From contig OY759215.1 of assembly GCA_963662175.1 (NCBI GenBank), positions 11,149,079 through 11,213,078 of the forward strand: DNA of 64,000 bases, read 5' to 3'. Positions within the stretch are counted from its first letter, which is position 1. Every line of letters starts with the position of its first letter. This DNA is from Aradus depressus (taxonomy: Eukaryota; Arthropoda; Insecta; Hemiptera; Aradidae). The position numbers and the translations under genes are program-made. Below are positions 43,504-53,877 of the stretch, in pieces. The notes beneath the pieces are model-generated. The model saw nothing but the letters and a program-made list of their open reading frames with translations. It did not search any database and was not told the DNA's origin.

Positions 43504-43948
43504 CAGTAGAACCTCGATTAACCGTGTTCGCGATTAACCGTGGTGTGTAAGCAGTAAGTATGGGTTCCTAGAAACTTAGAATAGAGTGACAATGATGTCA
43601 GTTTTGACGCTAAAGAAAAAAACATTCAGACAAGTCAAGCAACGGAAGCAGTTCATGTCCTCCTGAACTTCTGCGAACAGGAAAATTTTGACTTCCATGA
43701 CTTTATGAATTTGAGTAAAATTAGAACTGAAGTAAGGAAAATCATTTCAAACCGCAAAAAACAAAGGATTACTTCATTTTTCAAGCCCTGATAAAGTTAT
43801 AACATGACAATGTACACACATACGTATATAACATTGAACGTGTATATATGTAATTCGTTAAATAAAACGTGTCTCGATTAACTGTGATTTTCATTTATCC
43901 GTGCGACCTCTCCTCCCCCATTATCCCGGATAATTGAGGTTCTACTAT
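43504..43948 (+). mobile_element. Pogo/Tigger-like deletion derivative
   Basis: Terminal repeats CAGTAGAACCTCGATTAACC (43504) and TAATTGAGGTTCTACTA (to 43947). The interior ends a transposase frame: FCEQENFDF-like with frameshift upstream, then NLSKIRTEVRKIISNRKKQ and ITSFFKP-stop at about 43790. No catalytic acids remain. It matches the minus-strand copy at 21026-21464, so a common internal-deletion ancestor was mobilised. Confidence 0.85.
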
Positions 43949-44284
43949 ATATATGTATATATATATATATTCCCCATTGAATGAATCTAAAAGGATAATG
44001 AAAGTAGGAGGGCTCAGTATTTGGAGTTTCTATTCAGTTTTTCTCAGATTTTTCACAACAGTGTACCCGGATTGTCTGAGCTGCTAACTGAGGTGGATAT
44101 CTCTGTGTATACCGTCCCTACATATACCGTCTACATACATACGTACACTTACAAATTCATTGTAAATTTCTCATTTATACAATTTACAAAACTTTTTCAT
44201 ATCGTACGTAAGCAACAGAACACTCCATAATGGCCACATGAGAATAATGGGGATAATCCCGCGCGTACAGTCTGGTGTCTAATT

Positions 44285-44415
44285 ATACACTTTGTTGGGA
44301 ATAAAACAGAGAAAAGACAACGTGGGATGGGCCATTGACGATGCTGCAGCAGCGATGAAAATAGGTTCTGGTCAGAAATAAAACAGGAGGAAAACAGCAA
44401 ATTTTATTTCTATGA
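44285..44415 (+). repeat. Rep-E arm, decayed
   Basis: CATTGACGATGCTGCAGCAG, CGATGAAAATAGGTTCTGGT, AATAAAACAGGAGG. The stem is now GCTGC/GCAGC, still able to pair. Confidence 0.72.
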
Positions 44416-44999
44416 GAAACATATTTTAGACTAGGGTTAGCCGGGGTAACTGCCATATGATATTCACATCTTGCCATCCATATATATTTTTATTAATTTT
44501 CGGATTTTCACAAAAAGTCGAAACTTTATAGTTTTTTTTTTTTTTTAATGTTTGAAAACATTTTTTATTTACACTTTTTCCAATTTTTTTTGATTCTTGT
44601 AAATCTTGACGGTTTCTAAAAACTACCTCTCATCAAAAGTTTAAGAGTAATTTTTTTCGCAAAAGTCATTATTGAACAGGCCTTAAATAAGAGTATTGAG
44701 TAAATTTTTTTTTTGTTGAACATTAAATGGTATATAAGAGATAGGATGATTGTGTAACAGTGATATATACAAATATAGAGAGAGACTGGTGTCTATTTGT
44801 TCAACAATGGGGTGGGTGGTGTTGCTGTCAAAGCCACTCTTAGGCCATCCCTGTAGCGAGACCAGCTACTGTATGTATGTGGACAGCCACTAGCAGCTTT
44901 GTACATATACAAAGAGCAGTTGCTACTGGTATCAGTATATACATATGTATGACATACATTCAGATTCGGAGAAAATAATGTTTTATATTTACAATAATT
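44416..44999. other. No recognised feature
   Basis: AT-rich; nothing recognised. Confidence 0.45.
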
Positions 45000-45400
45000 T
45001 GTCGAATCTGAACGAAGTATGAGGCAACTTATGTAATTGGTCAAATATTCGATGCGAAATTTTCAACGGAATTTCATGTTCCAGATTCCAAATTTGAAAA
45101 AAAAAAGTCTGTCTTAGTGAACACATATGAACACGATAAGTCCCAATGGATTGAATGTATCGACACGAAATTTTATATGTGAATTCAGAACCTTCTAACA
45201 ACGAAACCTATTGATTTTCAGCCAAATCGACTAAAGGGAAGGGGGAATTAGAGGGGCTTCAATTCAAAAACGAATGTGACGATGTAATGAATGTATCTAC
45301 ATGAAATTTCATATTGGAAGTAAAACCCGATGAGGGCATAACCTGTCAAATTTCAGCGATATCGGCCGAAGGGATAAGGGACTGATAACTCTGAAATACT
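45000..45400 (+). repeat. Rep-B, 5' end and modules
   Basis: GAAGTATGAGGCAACTTATG start, ACGGAATTTCATGTTCC, TCTGTC, then two modules (TGTATCGACACGAAATTTTA; TGTATCTACATGAAATTTCA) each followed by a TCAGC..AATCG(A/G)C-like and AAGGGA block. Confidence 0.85.
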
Positions 45401-45439
45401 TACTGCTTATCAACCAAGAAATAAATGCTAGAATTTTAG

Positions 45440-45750
45440 GATGGTTCTGGGAGGAGCGGGATGGTTCTGGGAGGAGTGGGATAGTTCTGGGAGGAGCGGG
45501 ATGGTTCTGGGAGGAGTGGGATGGTTCTGGGAGGAGCGGGATGGTTCCGGTAGGAGTGGGATGGTTCTGGGAGGAGTGGGATGGTTCTGGGAGGAGTGGG
45601 ATGGTTCTGGGAGGAGTGGGATAGTTCTGGGAGGAGCGAGATGGTTCTGGGAGGAGTGGGATGGTTCTGGGAGGAGCGGGATGGTTCCGGGAGGAGTGGG
45701 ATGGTTCTGGGAGGAGCGAGATGGTTCTGGGAGAAACGGGATGGTTCTGT
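45440..45750. repeat. 20-bp VNTR, about 15 copies
   Basis: Unit ATGGTTCTGGGAGGAGYGGG with a few substitutions (GGTTCCGG, ATAGTT). G-rich on the plus strand. Overlapping ORFs through it repeat every 20 residues in all frames and are not genes. Confidence 0.97.
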
Positions 45751-46124
45751 TAAATACCTTCAGGAGTCTGATCCTTTATTAGAATTGCTTATTATTCGAG
45801 TCTGAAAATATTAATATTAATGATATAACGTGAAGCTCCTTCGTCTTTATGCCTAACTAATTACAGAATGGAAATTTACTGAATATCTTTTCTTTATCTT
45901 CAATTTTATTTTTCAGTTCACCGTTTATTCGATACTAGGTGAGCTGTTGTATTAGGTGAAAAAAATGATAAAATTGGACCCTCAAGAAATGTCGAATTAA
46001 AAACAAAATGTAATACATTTTCCTCCATTATACTTTGAAATTAATTCCATCCCTTCAAAAAAAAAACTATATCCGCTATCTGGGCCTCCTACTCGACAAG
46101 CGAAGTGGAACTGGCTAGACTGCA
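45751..46124. other. No recognised feature
   Basis: AT-rich; nothing recognised. Confidence 0.45.
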
Positions 46125-46402
46125 CCGTGATTGCTTACCGAGCTCAAAATTGTGGATTCAAAACCCGGCAGAGGGCTTTAGGTTTTTATCTGGTAGATGA
46201 GAAACTTGAGAACGCTCTTCGCATGAGACTTTAAGCGATGGTCCAGAGCTTGTACAATGTCAGGTATTCATTAAAAACCCTAGGTGAATATAAATTTAGG
46301 GTAGGTAAAATTTAGAATCCCTAGGGAGATAGAGCACTTTGGTAGTAGGCGATGTGACCTCGTAGTTAAGCCCGAGATAAGTCATAATAACTAACTATTA
46401 AC
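46125..46402 (+). mobile_element. Rep-A SINE, 5' end shortened
   Basis: GTGATTGCTTACCGAGCTC, B box GGATTCAAAACC, TTTAGGTTTTTATCTGG hairpin, tail AAGTCATAATAACTAACTA. Confidence 0.9.
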
Positions 46403-46455
46403 CTTGAAAATAAAATGATTTATATATAACGGATGTGGGCTTACTGACTTGAACT

Positions 46456-46747
46456 CTGGGATTCTGCCAAGGTCTCCAGTCTTCAGCCCATCCAATCCCT
46501 TCAATCAATCCTTCGTACAATAGCTATTCCTCTTTACTATGTTTCCAACAAGACCCTCCATACTGACCTCAGTATTCCTCTTGTCATGGAAGTAGCTATA
46601 TCCAAGTACAAAAAGTTATTTTCCTCCCTTAGTTCCCTCAGTAATGCTCTAGTCCATGCCCTCCATTCTGCTACAATTCCTCAACGACGCCTTAATCGCC
46701 AATGGCCTAGAGACATCCTCAGTAGCAGCAGAGACAGTGAGTTTTGA
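46456..46747 (+). pseudogene. Jockey-type LINE, C-terminal end of ORF2
   Basis: An open frame with no start, cut on the 5' side and ending at TGA 46745-46747. It reads IQSLQSILRTIA, YYVSNKTLHTDL, then a helical stretch and RRLNRQWPRDIL, the canonical last segment of jockey-clade RT proteins (PWYVSN.T.H.DL ... RLKR.WPRDL). The 3' UTR continues toward 46850 without an obvious tail. Same segment as 60640-60917. Confidence 0.85.
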
Positions 46748-47164
46748 ATGATTGTAACTCAGTGCCTACAGTGTCCACCAATGGGTGATTTCTCCCCTCT
46801 TGACATTTTGAAAATGCCATATTCTAGCACATTTGCTTGTTGTATATAATATTTATACAGTTATAAGTATATACCCTTATTGAGATGGGGAAGTGATTCA
46901 AGTACAGGGGAGAAGGAGGGGAAGGAGGATAGTGGGGGAAGGGGTGGGGGACGGCCGCCATCTTGCGCATTTGCCATTGTGCTGAAACCATCTTATCTCC
47001 CCTACTAATATTTATTTGTAAATTAAAATAAAAAAATGTTTTCATATACGTGAATCTTTTGAAATTATGAATCTGATTGTGACTCTGTAAAAACATTTTT
47101 AACTAAAATCTATTTGGCCAATTTTGATGAAATTTAGCAAATAACTACTCATAGCCCATATAAA
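46748..47164. other. LINE 3' UTR remnant and unassigned DNA
   Basis: The first 100 bp probably belong to the jockey 3' UTR; a G-rich purine stretch lies at 46900-46960. Rest unassigned. Confidence 0.4.
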
Positions 47165-47262
47165 TACAAGATGTTGTTTTATTTTCTACAGTTTTATTTC
47201 CGATCAGGACCAGCATTCAACGCAACTGCGTCATCATCAGTGGCACACCATTCGATCGTTAT
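47165..47262 (-). repeat. Rep-E arm
   Basis: Reverse strand: CCACTGATGATGACGCAGTT, GCGTTGAATGCTGG, TCCTGATCGGAAATAAAACT. Confidence 0.85.
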
Positions 47263-47819
47263 GACTTCTCAGTGACATACCTTGTATTTTAATCATATCC
47301 TTCTGTGTTCAGTCGGCAGTGGCCTCCCCCCATGTATCTTTGTGTTCCCAATCGGAACATTCCACCCCCCGCTGTCTTCCTTCTGCCGTTATTGGAACAC
47401 CCCACGTTAGGTTCTCTTGTCGAAGCTGTATCAACACATATGGAGCCACTCTAACTTCTCCCAGCTCTGTGTAGGGGCACACTGATCCTTGATCCTAGTC
47501 TGTATGACTGGTTGATCGAGTTTGAAGCCATTGTTTGACTTGGATATTGACTCAGTCACGAGCCTAACTTTCACTTCATTTACATATCAAATTTTCATTA
47601 AATTGTGTTCAAACACTTATCCTAATTCTAAAACGCCTAATGGTACACCTAATTTTAAATTTGGATCAAGTTACTTCATCCAAATCCTTCAAAATTTCCA
47701 AAAGAAACTGGATTAACGCTTCACTTGTGTCAAAACCTTACCGTGAAACTGATCTGAGAGAAACTAATGAGAAAAAATTATCGGTACTTTCTCCTTCTTC
47801 TCACATTCCTCTCTAGCCT
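47263..47819. other. No recognised gene
   Basis: Mixed composition at 47310-47520, AT-rich after; not assigned. Confidence 0.4.
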
Positions 47820-48175
47820 CCGTCGGTGAATCAGTTCCTAGCGCGAATCAATTGATTAAGTTTTGTAAAAAAAGCTTAACAATTATTTGGCGTAGGGGCT
47901 TCTGAATCCTCATATTAAATTTTGTTTTTGAGTCAAGCCTTCCTCCTCTGATGATCCTCTTCTTCCCTTCAGCCGAATTCTCGGAAAATTGATAGGTGCA
48001 GTCCTTATTGAGTTTTTTATATAAATATAAAATTCCATGTCGATACATTGATTACATCGACAGTTATTTGAGTTTTTTAGTCAAGCCCCCCCCCCCCCCC
48101 ACCCTTTTTAATGGACTGATTCAGCTGAAAATTAGTATGTGTCGTTCTAATTCTATGTTCACAGGGAATAAGTTA
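47820..48175 (-). repeat. Rep-B, reverse copy
   Basis: From the terminal block (CGGTGAATCAGTTCCTAGCG) through two modules with CTTCTGAATCCTCATATTAA and CTTCCCTTCAGCCGAATTC. Confidence 0.82.
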
Positions 48176-48956
48176 AGTTGTAAAATGGCCAAAATGAGTT
48201 AAGTGTACTGTGATGATCTCCCAAGCCATCTGCGCACTGTGAAGAAGGTGGGAGCTCAGGACTCTAATACTTTCGGAATTAAAAAGATGTGGATTTCTTG
48301 GTATGTTCTCGGTTACATCAACTTAATCTACTTCTTTGAGGAATCATTCACGAGATAACTGCATTTAACCATTTATCCACTTCGGCAGACTATTCCAAGT
48401 GATGAGGGCGTTTTTGGTTAAATCAACTTTAGAGAGGCATCATTCACGAGTATTTCAAAAAGTATGGTTAATAATTAGGTAAGTGTGTATAAAAATAAGC
48501 TAAGTGATGGGGAATGATTAGGTAACTAAGGGAAAATCCAAGAAAGGATTAACAATATTCATTTTCATTCATTCCTATAGATTTAAAAGGTATAAGATTA
48601 ATAATGATGAAAACATAACTTATTTATTCCAAAAACTGGATTTACACGATTAATGCAAAAGTAAAAAAGTGCTGCCCTGAAAAGTTACGAATTTAAACTT
48701 ACTAATTTATTCCCTATGACCAAAGAATTGGGCTATGGATACTCATATAAAATTTCGTTTTTCCGGAAATATTATCAAAAACTATTATCTTTTTTTAATT
48801 CAATAAAAATATTTATTTACTGTATTTATTAATATTTTATTTTGGCATTTAATTTTACTTTTTGATATCATTGTTAATTCTAATCCTGGTGTCTCAGACA
48901 CTAAGAGTTAATATCTGTTTAAGTATCTAATTTATAAGCTATCTTAAAGTATACAT
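48176..48956. other. No recognised feature
   Basis: AT-rich; nothing recognised. Confidence 0.45.
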
Positions 48957-49012
48957 TCTTATGACGTATCCTATTGCCATGTTATGATTTATCATTATTA
49001 TTATTATTTAAT
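48957..49012 (-). repeat. Rep-J with (TTA)n
   Basis: ATGACGTATCCTATTGCCAT, GTTATGATTTA, then (TTA)n: reverse of the 29558 and 36357 copies. Confidence 0.72.
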
Positions 49013-49039
49013 AATAATCCGTATTCCCAGACCCAACAT

Positions 49040-49160
49040 TTTTTTTGATTTTTGAAATCAGGGGGTCGGAAAACATTAAATTCTGGTGAAAACTCAACAT
49101 CGAATTTTCGACCGATTGTATAACTTCTCCTATACTTTATATAGCTAGGGAATTAAAAAC
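49040..49160 (-). repeat. Rep-B 5' end, reversed
   Basis: ATCAGGGGGTCGGAAAACAT, GAAAACTCAACATCGAATTT, AACTTCTCCTATACTTTATA, AGCTAGGGAA. Confidence 0.82.
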
Positions 49161-49379
49161 TGAAACTTAAGTCAGTAACTGCGTCTGGGATGAAGGATAG
49201 CCGCCATGATGGGATAATGTCGTGACGAATTACAGGGTCTTCTCTCAATTAATAATCAAATATTGCCTTATTATAAAGAAGAACGGGGGAGGGTTCCCAA
49301 AATTTTCTACCAGCCATTATATAAATTTCAATTTGTCACTTTCGCGAACTTTGCCCCGTTCTTAAACGTTATAACCAAT

Positions 49380-49700
49380 ATAAATTAATCCTGATGCAAT
49401 TTTTATTCTTCAAATATGAAATTTTGTGTCGATATATTCATTACAATGGCAGTTATAAGAGTTTTTGAGTTAAGCCATTCCCTAATCCTTTCCTTTCGTC
49501 GATTTTTCCGAAAATCAATGTGTCTTCGCTTGAGGATTTTGGATTCACATACAAAATTTCGTGACGATGTATTCATTCTAATGGGAGCTGTCGAGTTCAC
49601 AGACAGACAGCATTTTCTTTTTCGTATTTGGAAAATTCCGCAACGAATTTTTGACCGATTTCATAACTTCTCCTATACTTCATATATCTGGGGAAGTAGA
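49380..49700 (-). repeat. Rep-B, reverse copy
   Basis: Module (TTTTGTGTCGATATATTCAT, CCTTTCGTCGATTTTTCCG), second module and the hairpin end (ACTTCTCCTATACTTCATAT, CTGGGGAAGTAG at 49696). Confidence 0.82.
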
Positions 49701-50721
49701 AATATCATCAATTTAGAGATCAAAAATTCAACAAAGAATAAATGAGTTTATATAAAATGTAAATTTTATTTTATTTATATGGAATTGTGTAAAAATATAA
49801 CAAAACTCAACAAACAATAATATATATATATTTTTTAAATTCTAATGAATAATATACTTTGAAACATTTAAAAAACAAGAAATATATAATTAACAAATAA
49901 ATATTAATACAATTTGCATTGCAAATTATCTTTATATAAAATTAAAGTTCCGACTACATTGTCCAAATGATTGTTTTGTTTAATCAGAAATCCGTTTCAT
50001 GTTGTATAAAGGTATTAGAGAGCATCAGTTCAAATTGTGTATGTAATCATCATGTATTTATTTATTCGTATGTTCGTATGAACATACGAACTATAAGTCC
50101 AATTATATATATATATATATTTTATTTTCTGATACAGAAAATGGTTGACAAGAAACTATAATAAATATATAAAATAAATAATAAAAAATTGAAATTCTTG
50201 AATCTAAAAAAGTTATGAATATAAACAAGAATTAATAAAATCCGAATTATTTAACTTAATGATCATGACAATAAAAAAAGTAATATGGCCATCATTACAA
50301 GACTTTATTATTCCAACCAAGCTTACAGATCTCTCCCCCCTCTACCTTCTTAAAATCATTTCATATTGGCATTACTGGGTATATGAAAGTAATGAATTGG
50401 CGTCAATGGTATTTTTTTATTTTATTGTTCACCGTAATGCTCACAGTGACATTCTTATACCCAATAAGGCTAGTATGAAATGATTTTGAGAAAGGGAAGG
50501 AAGAGAGAGAGATCTGTTAGCGTGATTGATTTAAGGAAAATCGTATATTGTCCACATCACATATACTTTATATATTTCTTATTTTGTGTAAAAACTATCG
50601 GTAATAAAAACAATTAGAACTCGTTGCTCTGCCATACAAATTTTACATTATTTTGATATATTACGTACACAATTTATTTTTCTTTATTTGAGGCGCTAAA
50701 TCATATATCGTATTGGTCTTA
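49701..50721. other. No gene; AT-rich
   Basis: Holds a perfect short palindrome around CGTATGTTCGTATGAACATACG (50068-50089) and (TA) runs; no function recognised. Confidence 0.45.
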
Positions 50722-50731
50722 TCTCAAATCT

Positions 50732-53700
50732 GGTTGGTTGGTTGGTTGGTTATTTTGGGCGAACAACTACTTCGGTTATTATCGCCCTATCTTGTTACAT
50801 TCCTTGCACTAACCAAGCCAGCGAACTCTTGATGCAGATGACAGGAACAGACATGAACGGATCCCACAGGGGGCCACGGGGCCCAGGGAAGGCCAAGCAC
50901 AGGACCAAGGGCAACCAACGAACAGGCAGGCCGGACCGGGGGACAAAGACAACGGCACCGCCGGGCCACTCACTCAAGTATATGAAGCATTTAGCTTAAT
51001 CGTGAAGTTAATGGGACTTGAGGACGAGGGTGTGCATGTGAGGAAAGCCGTCCACACCCTCCAAGTCCGGGACCGTTCCAGTCCAGAGGCCCCGACGGAG
51101 CCGCCCCAGGCCCCCCCATCCAGCCAGCCGTGCCCGCCGGCCACCCGAGGGTCCCACGCAGGACCCCCCCCGGGCCCCCAGACCCCCAGGGGGACCCGCC
51201 ATGGGCCGTTCAGGCCCCACTCAACTGGCGGAGCGACCTAAAATAGGCAAATGATAGCAGACAGTACAGCTCACATTTTTTGGTATAGCCCAGTTTCTTT
51301 TAAGAAATTAATGACTCTATCCAGGATGGAGGGGCTGTCCCCCAACGCCTCCTCCAAGCTCCTCGGGACATCATTGTTTCTGAGAAGGTCTTCATAAAAG
51401 GAGCACTCCGAGAATATATGGTATACACTCAGAGAGAGATGGCAATGATTGCAGCTGGGGGGCTGCTCTCTTGTGATCAGGTGAGCGTGGGTGAGCCGCG
51501 TGTGCCCGATTCTCAGCCGGGCGATGGCCACTTCCTCCTGTCTGCAGCTTCTTGTAGACGAACTCCAGGGCGATACCGATTTCTTGATTTCTTTAAGTTT
51601 GTTCGGGTTCACCTCCTCCCACATTTGCTCCCAATGTCTTTTTATTGTTAGGAGTAGGGGGCGTTTTACTTCGTTGGGGGTCAGTGGGGTTCTGCAAATC
51701 TCAATCAGGTCATGGGCCGCGTTTGCAGCTTTATCAGCTCGCTCGTTTCCTGGGATTCCGACGTGGCTTGGCACCCAGACGAAGACCACTCTTTTTCCCA
51801 TTTCTCTCAGCATGGCGACATAGCGATGAACCTTGTAGACGGCATGATGGGGTGAGTACATGCGATCCAGGCTCTGGAGTGCACTAAGGGAGTCCGTACA
51901 GATCGCAATCTCGTTTTCCTGGACGGACAGGGCATAATATAATGCGAACCCAACAGCTGTCAGCTCCGCTGTGAAAATACTACAAAGCCCATGCAATTTG
52001 TACTTATATTCCCTTAGGTTGTCCGTGAAAGCACAAGCAGTAGACCCGGTTACTTTGGAGCCATCGGTATAGATGACTCTATGACCCGTGAAGCGACTCA
52101 GAACAGAAAGAAATCTCTGCTTGATCTCTTCCTGGTTGGTTGAGGCTTTGTGGACTTCGCCTTTCAGCTCTAGATTGCAGAGGGGTTTCCTAAATGTCCA
52201 AGGAGGGATATCTTCCCGGGTTTCATTTATGTCAACTTCTAATAACTCCTGGGTGGCTCTTGACATTCGAAGACCTAAAGGGAGTGTGGCATTGTTTGAA
52301 TTGTTGAAGAGGGCTCTGAATTTTGGACGAAAAAGGTAGTTGAAACAAGGGTGTGATGTCTGGGTTACAATTGTTGAGAGGTAGTTCGCTGCAAGCTTCT
52401 GTCTTCTAAATAAGAGGGGGGCGGTTCCAGACTCTGCGCATAGGCTTAAAACAGGGCTGGTGCGGAAGGCACCTGTTGCTAGTCGTATCCCAGCATGGTG
52501 AACGGCATCCAGAAGAGCGAGGTTGGGCAATTTAGCCGAGCCATACACAAAACAGCCATAGTCTAGCTTTGAGCCTATCAGTGCCTTGTATACTCTGAGG
52601 AGGGTTACCCTATCAGCTCCCCATCCAGTATGGGCAAGGACCCTCAGCATCTTGAGCCGCTGATAGCACTTCTCCTTTAGCTGCTTAATATGGGGGATCC
52701 AGCTGAGTCTCCTGTCCAATTCGAGACCCAGGAAGCGCGCATGTTCCTTGTATTGTAGAGGGGAGTCGTACAGGTAGATACTCGGAGAGACAGTATGCTT
52801 CCTCAGACGGTTGAAGTGAATGCAGAACGTTTTCTCCGAGGAGAACTGAAATCCTGTCTCAAGGGCCCATTCCTGTAGTTTGTTGACTGCCGTTTGGAGG
52901 CGGGCTTGTATGAGGTCGAGTTGACTAGACCGACAGAGGATGGCAAAATCATCGACAAATAAGAAGCCTGTAGTGTATCTGTTAATGCAGCCTGTGATTT
53001 TATTGATGGCAATGGAAAACAAGGTAGTACTAAGGACACTGCCCTGTGGGACACCTGTTGTCTGGATCTGGGCATCAGAGAGTGTGCCACCCACCATCAC
53101 TCTGAATGTCCTTTCCTTCAGGAATTCCTTAATAAAGACAGGAAGATTGCCTCGGAATCCCCATTCGTACAGGGTTTTCATAATGAGAGGAGTCCAAGTG
53201 GTGTCAAAGGCTTTTTGGATATCGAAGAATATTGCTACGGCATGCTCCTTGTTAATGAAGGTGTACTGTAACTCTCCTTCCATCCTTACCAAGTGGTCCA
53301 GGGCAGATCGTTTTCTTCTGAAACCGCTTTGGAGGTTCGAGATACGGTCTGATTGTTCAAGTACCCACATGAGTCTCTTGTTGATAATTCTTTCCATCAG
53401 CTTACAGAGGCAGCTAGTGAGTGAGATAGGTCTGTAGCTGCTGGCTGACCTCTTGTCCTTCCCTGCTTTTAAGATTGGTAGGATGTAAGATTCTCGCCAC
53501 TCCTTGGGCAGGACTCCTTTATCCCAAATTTGGTTATATATGCCTAACAGCCTGCGGAGGGCTACTAGAGGAAGGCCTTGTATCATCTGGTATTGAATTC
53601 CATCAGGGCCCGGGGATTTGCCTTTAAGTTCACGGAGGGCGTTCAGAAGTTCCCATTCGGTGAGAGGCTCGTTATACTTCTCTGACGGATGACTAGACGG

Positions 53701-53749
53701 GAGGAAATTCATTGTTGCGGCTCCTTGAGTTTCTTGGTTTGCCAGAAGT
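50732..53749 (-). mobile_element. 5'-truncated RNase H-type LINE with target duplication
   Basis: About 3.0 kb. TCTCAAATCT flanks it at 50722-50731 and 53750-53759. On the reverse strand it runs from a truncated ORF2 (see the CDS) through a GC-rich 3' UTR (51270-50760) to a 3' tail of tandem AACC units (50732-50751). The 3' UTR has the GAGGGTGTG (51026-51034)/CACACCCTC (51053-51061) hairpin shared with 13938-15026 and 33583-33940. The 5' edge coincides with a 43-bp tandem duplication. Confidence 0.88.
51271..53712 (-). CDS. Reverse transcriptase-RNase H protein of a non-LTR retrotransposon (ORF2, N-terminal endonuclease lost)
   Basis: An uninterrupted 813-codon frame. Reverse transcriptase: SPGPDG (residues 33-38), SSYRPISLTS (91-100), FFDIQKAFD (162-170, catalytic D164), GVPQGSVLS (220-228) and FLFVDDFAIL (250-259, catalytic D254 and D255; FVDD in place of the commoner YADD). 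RNase H: YTDGS (D550), TAELTA (E583), CTDSLS (D607), NERAD (D660), so all four acidic residues are present. A CX2CX7HX4C knuckle lies at 754-770. The apurinic-type endonuclease and ORF1 that complete such elements are missing because of 5' truncation; an in-frame stop lies about 20 codons above the ATG at 53712. The domain order fits I/Loa/R1-like clades. With no internal stop or frameshift the insertion is likely young, but without endonuclease or promoter it should not be autonomous. Confidence 0.95.
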   Translation of the reverse strand: MNFLPSSHPSEKYNEPLTEWELLNALRELKGKSPGPDGIQYQMIQGLPLVALRRLLGIYNQIWDKGVLPKEWRESYILPILKAGKDKRSASSYRPISLTSCLCKLMERIINKRLMWVLEQSDRISNLQSGFRRKRSALDHLVRMEGELQYTFINKEHAVAIFFDIQKAFDTTWTPLIMKTLYEWGFRGNLPVFIKEFLKERTFRVMVGGTLSDAQIQTTGVPQGSVLSTTLFSIAINKITGCINRYTTGFLFVDDFAILCRSSQLDLIQARLQTAVNKLQEWALETGFQFSSEKTFCIHFNRLRKHTVSPSIYLYDSPLQYKEHARFLGLELDRRLSWIPHIKQLKEKCYQRLKMLRVLAHTGWGADRVTLLRVYKALIGSKLDYGCFVYGSAKLPNLALLDAVHHAGIRLATGAFRTSPVLSLCAESGTAPLLFRRQKLAANYLSTIVTQTSHPCFNYLFRPKFRALFNNSNNATLPLGLRMSRATQELLEVDINETREDIPPWTFRKPLCNLELKGEVHKASTNQEEIKQRFLSVLSRFTGHRVIYTDGSKVTGSTACAFTDNLREYKYKLHGLCSIFTAELTAVGFALYYALSVQENEIAICTDSLSALQSLDRMYSPHHAVYKVHRYVAMLREMGKRVVFVWVPSHVGIPGNERADKAANAAHDLIEICRTPLTPNEVKRPLLLTIKRHWEQMWEEVNPNKLKEIKKSVSPWSSSTRSCRQEEVAIARLRIGHTRLTHAHLITREQPPSCNHCHLSLSVYHIFSECSFYEDLLRNNDVPRSLEEALGDSPSILDRVINFLKETGLYQKM

Positions 53750-53819
53750 TCTCAAATCTTATCGACTTATTATCGATTGGTTTGCCAGAGGTTCTCAAAT
53801 CTTATCGACTTATTATCGA
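53734..53819. repeat. 43-bp tandem duplication at the LINE 5' edge
   Basis: Units 53734-53776 and 53777-53819 differ at one base (CCAGAAG versus CCAGAGG). Each contains the TCTCAAATCT target sequence. Confidence 0.93.
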
Positions 53820-53877
53820 TTGGATATTTTATAAGGAACATTTTTGGTGAGATGTATAAACATGAAAATTTATATTT

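Noticed and set aside
45441..45805. Forward ORFs of 113 and 74 codons
   Set aside because: Generated by the 20-bp VNTR; every frame is open.
51418..53437. Forward ORFs of 77-165 codons
   Set aside because: Shadows opposite the intact RT-RNase H frame.
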